Assembly (NCBI RefSeq): GCF_002028405.1
Contig: NZ_CP020046.1
Coordinates: 2,046,001-2,110,000 of the forward strand
Direction: 5' to 3'
Length of the DNA: 64,000 bases
DNA from: Thiomonas intermedia
GTDB lineage: Bacteria > Pseudomonadota > Gammaproteobacteria > Burkholderiales > Burkholderiaceae_C
The first letter of the stretch is position 1; the number at the start of each line of letters is the position of its first letter. Below the pieces are notes generated by a model that saw only the letters and a list, made by a program, of their open reading frames with translations, did no database searches and had not been told where the DNA came from. The translations under genes were made by a program, and so were the position numbers. Positions 61,175 to 64,000 of this stretch are shown here, piece by piece.

Positions 61175-61728
61175 AATCCGTGCCGCTTGCGCAAGGCGCC
61201 CGCTACACCCTGCCCGCGCAGGCGCTGCATTGGCTCATCGCGCTGCTGATCTTCGGCCTCTTTCCTCTCGGGCTGTATATGCACGGCCTGCCGCTCTCGG
61301 TGCTCAAGATCGAGCTGTACGCCTGGCACAAGTGGTTCGGCATCACGGTGCTGTTGCTGGTGGTGCTGCGCCTGCTCTGGCGGGCCACCCATCGGCCACC
61401 GCCGCTGCCCGCCAGCGTGCCACGCTGGCAACAGGGCGTGGCCGAGTGGATGCATGGCCTGCTGTATGGGCTCATTCTGTTCATCCCGGTCACCGGCTGG
61501 GCGCTGAGTTCGGCGGCCGGTGTACCCGTGGTGTGGTGGGGGGTGTGGAAGCTGCCCAGTCTGCTCCCGGCCAGCCCGCCGCTGGCGCACCTGCTGGCGC
61601 TGGTGCACGCCACGCTTAACTACACCCTGGCTGGGCTGGTGGTGCTGCATGTCGCTGCGGCCCTCAAACACCAGTTCATCGACCGCGACGGCGTGCTTGC
61701 ACGCATGTTGCCCAAACTCGGATCGTGA
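61171..61728 (+). CDS. cybB: Cytochrome b561-family protein
   Basis: A 185-residue diheme b-type membrane cytochrome with four helices and the conserved histidines in ALHWLIALLIFGLF, WHKWFGITVLLLVV, EWMHGLLYGLILF and VLHVAAALKHQFID. Members oxidise quinol, or pass electrons to superoxide or periplasmic acceptors. It is followed by two YceI genes; b561-YceI pairs, often beneath MarR regulators, recur in proteobacteria and have been tied to oxidative or acid stress. Confidence 0.9.
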   Translation: MKSVPLAQGARYTLPAQALHWLIALLIFGLFPLGLYMHGLPLSVLKIELYAWHKWFGITVLLLVVLRLLWRATHRPPPLPASVPRWQQGVAEWMHGLLYGLILFIPVTGWALSSAAGVPVVWWGVWKLPSLLPASPPLAHLLALVHATLNYTLAGLVVLHVAAALKHQFIDRDGVLARMLPKLGS

Positions 61729-61738
61729 GGAGATCGCC

Positions 61739-62311
61739 ATGTTGCATCGTCGTTGGGTCCAGACCCTTGTCCTGGCTTTTGCCATCTCGGGCAGCGCACC
61801 GGCCTGGGCCCAGCCCGTGGCCTATACCCATGCCTTGCCCGCGTCCAACGTGACGTTCAGCGCCACGCAGATGGGCGTGCCGATGAAAGGGCGCTTCAAA
61901 ACGGTGAGCGCGCAGGTCGACTTCATGCCGGGCGATCTCGCCGGGTCGCATGTGGCGGTGGCGGTGCAGGCCGCCAGCATCGATGCGGGCAGCGCCCAGA
62001 CCAACGCCTTGCTCACCGGGGCCGACTGGCTCGCGGCCCAGGCCGACCCGCAGGCGCGCTTTGTCTCCAGCAGCTTCGCGCCCGATGGGCCCGGGCGCTA
62101 CTGGCTCAGCGGCACGTTCAGCGCCAAGGGCCACAGTCAGCCGCTGCGAGTGCTGGTGAGCACCCATCCAGACGGCAAGAACCTCGTGATGGATGCGCAC
62201 TTCCATCTCGATCGCACCGCCTTTGGCCTCGGCACGGGCTCGTGGTCGGACACCAGTGTGGTGGCTGCGGCCATTCCGGTGCAGGTTCATCTCGTCGTCT
62301 CCCCCCAATAA
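61739..62311 (+). CDS. YceI-family periplasmic protein (first copy)
   Basis: A 190-residue exported lipocalin-like protein with a signal peptide (AISGSAPAWA). The family strands include FSATQMGVPMKGRFKTVSAQVDF and FHLDRTAFGLGTGSW. YceI proteins bind long polyprenyl or quinone-like molecules, consistent with the b561 gene 10 nt upstream. This copy is shorter and more divergent than the next one. Confidence 0.87.
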   Translation: MLHRRWVQTLVLAFAISGSAPAWAQPVAYTHALPASNVTFSATQMGVPMKGRFKTVSAQVDFMPGDLAGSHVAVAVQAASIDAGSAQTNALLTGADWLAAQADPQARFVSSSFAPDGPGRYWLSGTFSAKGHSQPLRVLVSTHPDGKNLVMDAHFHLDRTAFGLGTGSWSDTSVVAAAIPVQVHLVVSPQ

Positions 62312-62352
62312 CGATGTCTTCTCCCAGCACACCTCCTCGAAAGGGTTTTGTC

Positions 62353-63015
62353 ATGATGCACGCTTTCCCCCGCAAGTCGGCCGTCTCCGTACTCCTCGCC
62401 AGTCTCACCCTGGCACTGGGCGCAGCGCCCGTCTGGGCAGCCGAATCGACCGCGCCGCAGGCCTATGCCCACAAGCAGGCCGATCCGGCGGGCAGCTACC
62501 GGGTCGACCCCGACCATTCCGGCGTGCAGTTCACCCTCGGCCACGCCGGGGTTGGCCGCTTTACCGGCGTGTTCAAGCAAGTGACCGGCACCTACACCTT
62601 CGACCCGGCCCATCCCGAGAAAGACAAGGCCGACATCGTCATTCCCACCAAGAGCCTGGACACCTTTCTGCCGCAACGCGACACCGACCTGCTGGCCGCG
62701 CCCTTCTTCGACGCCGCGGCGCATCCCGACATCCACTTCGTCAGCTCCCGCTATGTGCCGCAGGACAAGACCCACGGCAAGCTGTACGGCAACCTCACCC
62801 TGCGGGGCGTGACCCATCCCGTGACCTTCGACGTGAAGCTCATCGGCGCGGGCGATGTGCCCTATCTGCCCAAACCCTGGGGCGGCTATCTCAGCGGTTT
62901 CGTCGCCACCGCCACGATCAACCGCATGGACTTCGGCATGACCGCCTTCGGCGCCGGCCTGGGTCACGACGTGGCCGTGCGCGTGGAAGTCGAAGGCGTG
63001 CGCACCACGTCCTGA
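62353..63015 (+). CDS. YceI-family periplasmic protein (second copy)
   Basis: A 220-residue exported protein with a signal peptide ending APVWA. YRVDPDHSGVQFTLGHAGVGRFTG, the DADxxxxxLPQRDTDL region and TINRMDFGMTAFG are canonical YceI segments. It is likely to share the polyisoprenoid-binding role of the preceding copy. The start at 62353 has AAAGGG upstream. Together with marR and b561 it forms one operon. Confidence 0.9.
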   Translation: MMHAFPRKSAVSVLLASLTLALGAAPVWAAESTAPQAYAHKQADPAGSYRVDPDHSGVQFTLGHAGVGRFTGVFKQVTGTYTFDPAHPEKDKADIVIPTKSLDTFLPQRDTDLLAAPFFDAAAHPDIHFVSSRYVPQDKTHGKLYGNLTLRGVTHPVTFDVKLIGAGDVPYLPKPWGGYLSGFVATATINRMDFGMTAFGAGLGHDVAVRVEVEGVRTTS

Positions 63016-63032
63016 ACGCGATAGCCCCCGCC

Positions 63033-63830
63033 ATGACCGCCTCGCCGCTGCCCACGCTGTTCGTCTCCCACGGCTCGCCCATGCTGCCGCTGGAGCCGGG
63101 TACGGCCGGGCCCATGCTGCAGGCGCTCGGCCGGGCTCTGCCGCGTCCCGAGATCATCCTCGCCTTCTCGCCGCACTGGATGGCGCGCGAGCCGACGGTG
63201 GGCACCAGCGCCCGGCCCGAGACCGTGCACGACTTTGGCGGCTTCGACCGCGCGCTCTACGCCCTGCAATACCCCGCGCCCGGCGCGCCGCAGTGGGCGT
63301 CGCGGGTGGAACGCTTGCTGCGCGAGGCGGACTGGCCGGTGCACGAAGACCCGCATCGCGGGCTCGATCACGGCATCTGGTCGCCCTTGCGGCTGATGTA
63401 TCCCGAGGCCGACGTGCCCGTCGTGCCGCTGGCCATGCCCTGGCCGCTCGACGCCGCCGGCGCCTACCGGCTGGGCGCCGCACTGGCCCCACTGACCGGC
63501 CAAGGGGCGCTGCTGCTGGGCACGGGCAGCCTCACCCACAACCTGCGCGAGTTTGACCCGGCCGCCCCCACCGACGAAGCGCCAGCGCCCTATGTGCAGG
63601 CTTTCGTCGACTGGGTCCGCGGCATGATCGACCGTGGCGACACCGAAGCGCTGCTTGACTATCGCCGCAGGGCGCCGCACGCCGCACGCGCCCATCCGAC
63701 CGACGAGCATCTCCTGCCCCTGTTCTGGGCGCTGGGCGCCGCCGGTGCGGGCGCCCGCCCGCGCCATCATGCCGGCGGCGTGCACTACGGCAGCCTGAGC
63801 ATGGATGCCTGGACGTTCCATCCAGGCTGA
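63033..63830 (+). CDS. LigB-family extradiol-type dioxygenase (YgiD-like)
   Basis: A 265-residue class III ring-cleavage-type dioxygenase. Histidines for the metal lie in FVSHGSPM, FSPHWMA, HRGLDHGIW and HYGSLSMDAW. The closest known family is YgiD/DODA 4,5-DOPA dioxygenase; the natural substrate in bacteria is uncertain. It follows the second YceI gene by 17 nt and may be part of the same MarR-regulated unit. Confidence 0.87.
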   Translation: MTASPLPTLFVSHGSPMLPLEPGTAGPMLQALGRALPRPEIILAFSPHWMAREPTVGTSARPETVHDFGGFDRALYALQYPAPGAPQWASRVERLLREADWPVHEDPHRGLDHGIWSPLRLMYPEADVPVVPLAMPWPLDAAGAYRLGAALAPLTGQGALLLGTGSLTHNLREFDPAAPTDEAPAPYVQAFVDWVRGMIDRGDTEALLDYRRRAPHAARAHPTDEHLLPLFWALGAAGAGARPRHHAGGVHYGSLSMDAWTFHPG

Positions 63831-63914
63831 CTGTCCCAGCGCGGCATCGCTTGCCGCGAACCCGCTCCACGACTACTCTGCGGCCTTCGCGGAACTCTCG
63901 ATGGAACGGTCCTG

Positions 63915-64000
63915 ATGCTGGATTTACTGCTGCGCAACTGCACGCTGCCCGATGGCCGAAGCGGGGTGGACCTCGGGGTCGAGGGCGGTCGCATCGCGGC
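63915..64000 (+). CDS. Start of an amidohydrolase-type protein (partial)
   Basis: The last 28 codons read MLDLLLRNCTLPDGRSG then VDLGVEGGRIA and run off the window. A short beta-strand opening of this form (LLLRN, then GxxGGRIA) is typical of amidohydrolases such as cytosine deaminase. The call rests on this N-terminus alone. Confidence 0.55.
   Translation, partial: MLDLLLRNCTLPDGRSGVDLGVEGGRIA

Overview
High-GC (roughly 65%) DNA with long uninterrupted gene runs. The gene set is that of a Gram-negative betaproteobacterium, most likely order Burkholderiales: metX-metW, kdsD-kdsC-lptC, DUF2844/DUF3443 secreted proteins, PagL, a cyanide-insensitive-type cytochrome bd, and extragenic palindromes of the kind common in that order. 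The small c-type cytochromes and general style would suit a Thiomonas-like sulfur oxidiser, but the genus is an inference.

Layout. 1-9155 (+): putrescine uptake (PotFGHI-type ABC transporter) and catabolism (SpuC, PuuC, GabT, a cupin, and the tail of a probable PuuA). 9175-12253 (-): LPS/Kdo genes kdsD-kdsC-lptC, ending in an SDR where lptA would be expected. 12334-14095 (-): NarL-type two-component pair. 14518-16161: Thr-Pro-rich lipoprotein. 16244-18042 (-): metX-metW behind a SAM-II-like riboswitch and an intrinsic terminator. 18438-21857 (+): modABC plus a second ModA-like protein, behind a structured leader that also ends in a terminator. 21891-30769: Ca2+-type P-ATPase, DUF2238 membrane protein, two c-type cytochromes, cold-shock protein with a structured 5' UTR, trypsin-like protease, CPA2 antiporter, ruvB. 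30776-33926 (-): DUF2844-DUF3443-DUF3443, the two DUF3443 lipoproteins carrying pepsin-like motif order. 34026-40349 (-): MarR-OMF-EmrA-EmrB efflux operon followed by pagL and a histidine phosphatase. 40552-44373: coniferyl-aldehyde-type dehydrogenase, secreted Ig/propeller protein, GNAT. 44666-45496: rplM-rpsI. 45578-45850: dead integron integrase. 46144-49332 (-): cydAB (CIO type) and a GbsR-type regulator. 49554-55357 (-): ugpB-A-E-C-glpD. 55883-60618 (+): a second ABC transporter with a GpdQ-like phosphodiesterase. 60719-63015 (+): MarR, cytochrome b561, two YceI proteins. 63033-64000: LigB-type dioxygenase and the start of an amidohydrolase.

The most informative non-coding signals are three regulated leaders (metX, modA, cspA) and a pair of opposite-facing Pho-box-like sequences in the 525-bp gap between ugpB and the phosphodiesterase operon. 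The Pho boxes suggest that the two operons form one phosphate-starvation unit: phosphodiesters are imported, split to glycerol-3-phosphate, and oxidised by GlpD. No tRNA, rRNA, CRISPR array or intact insertion sequence was seen.
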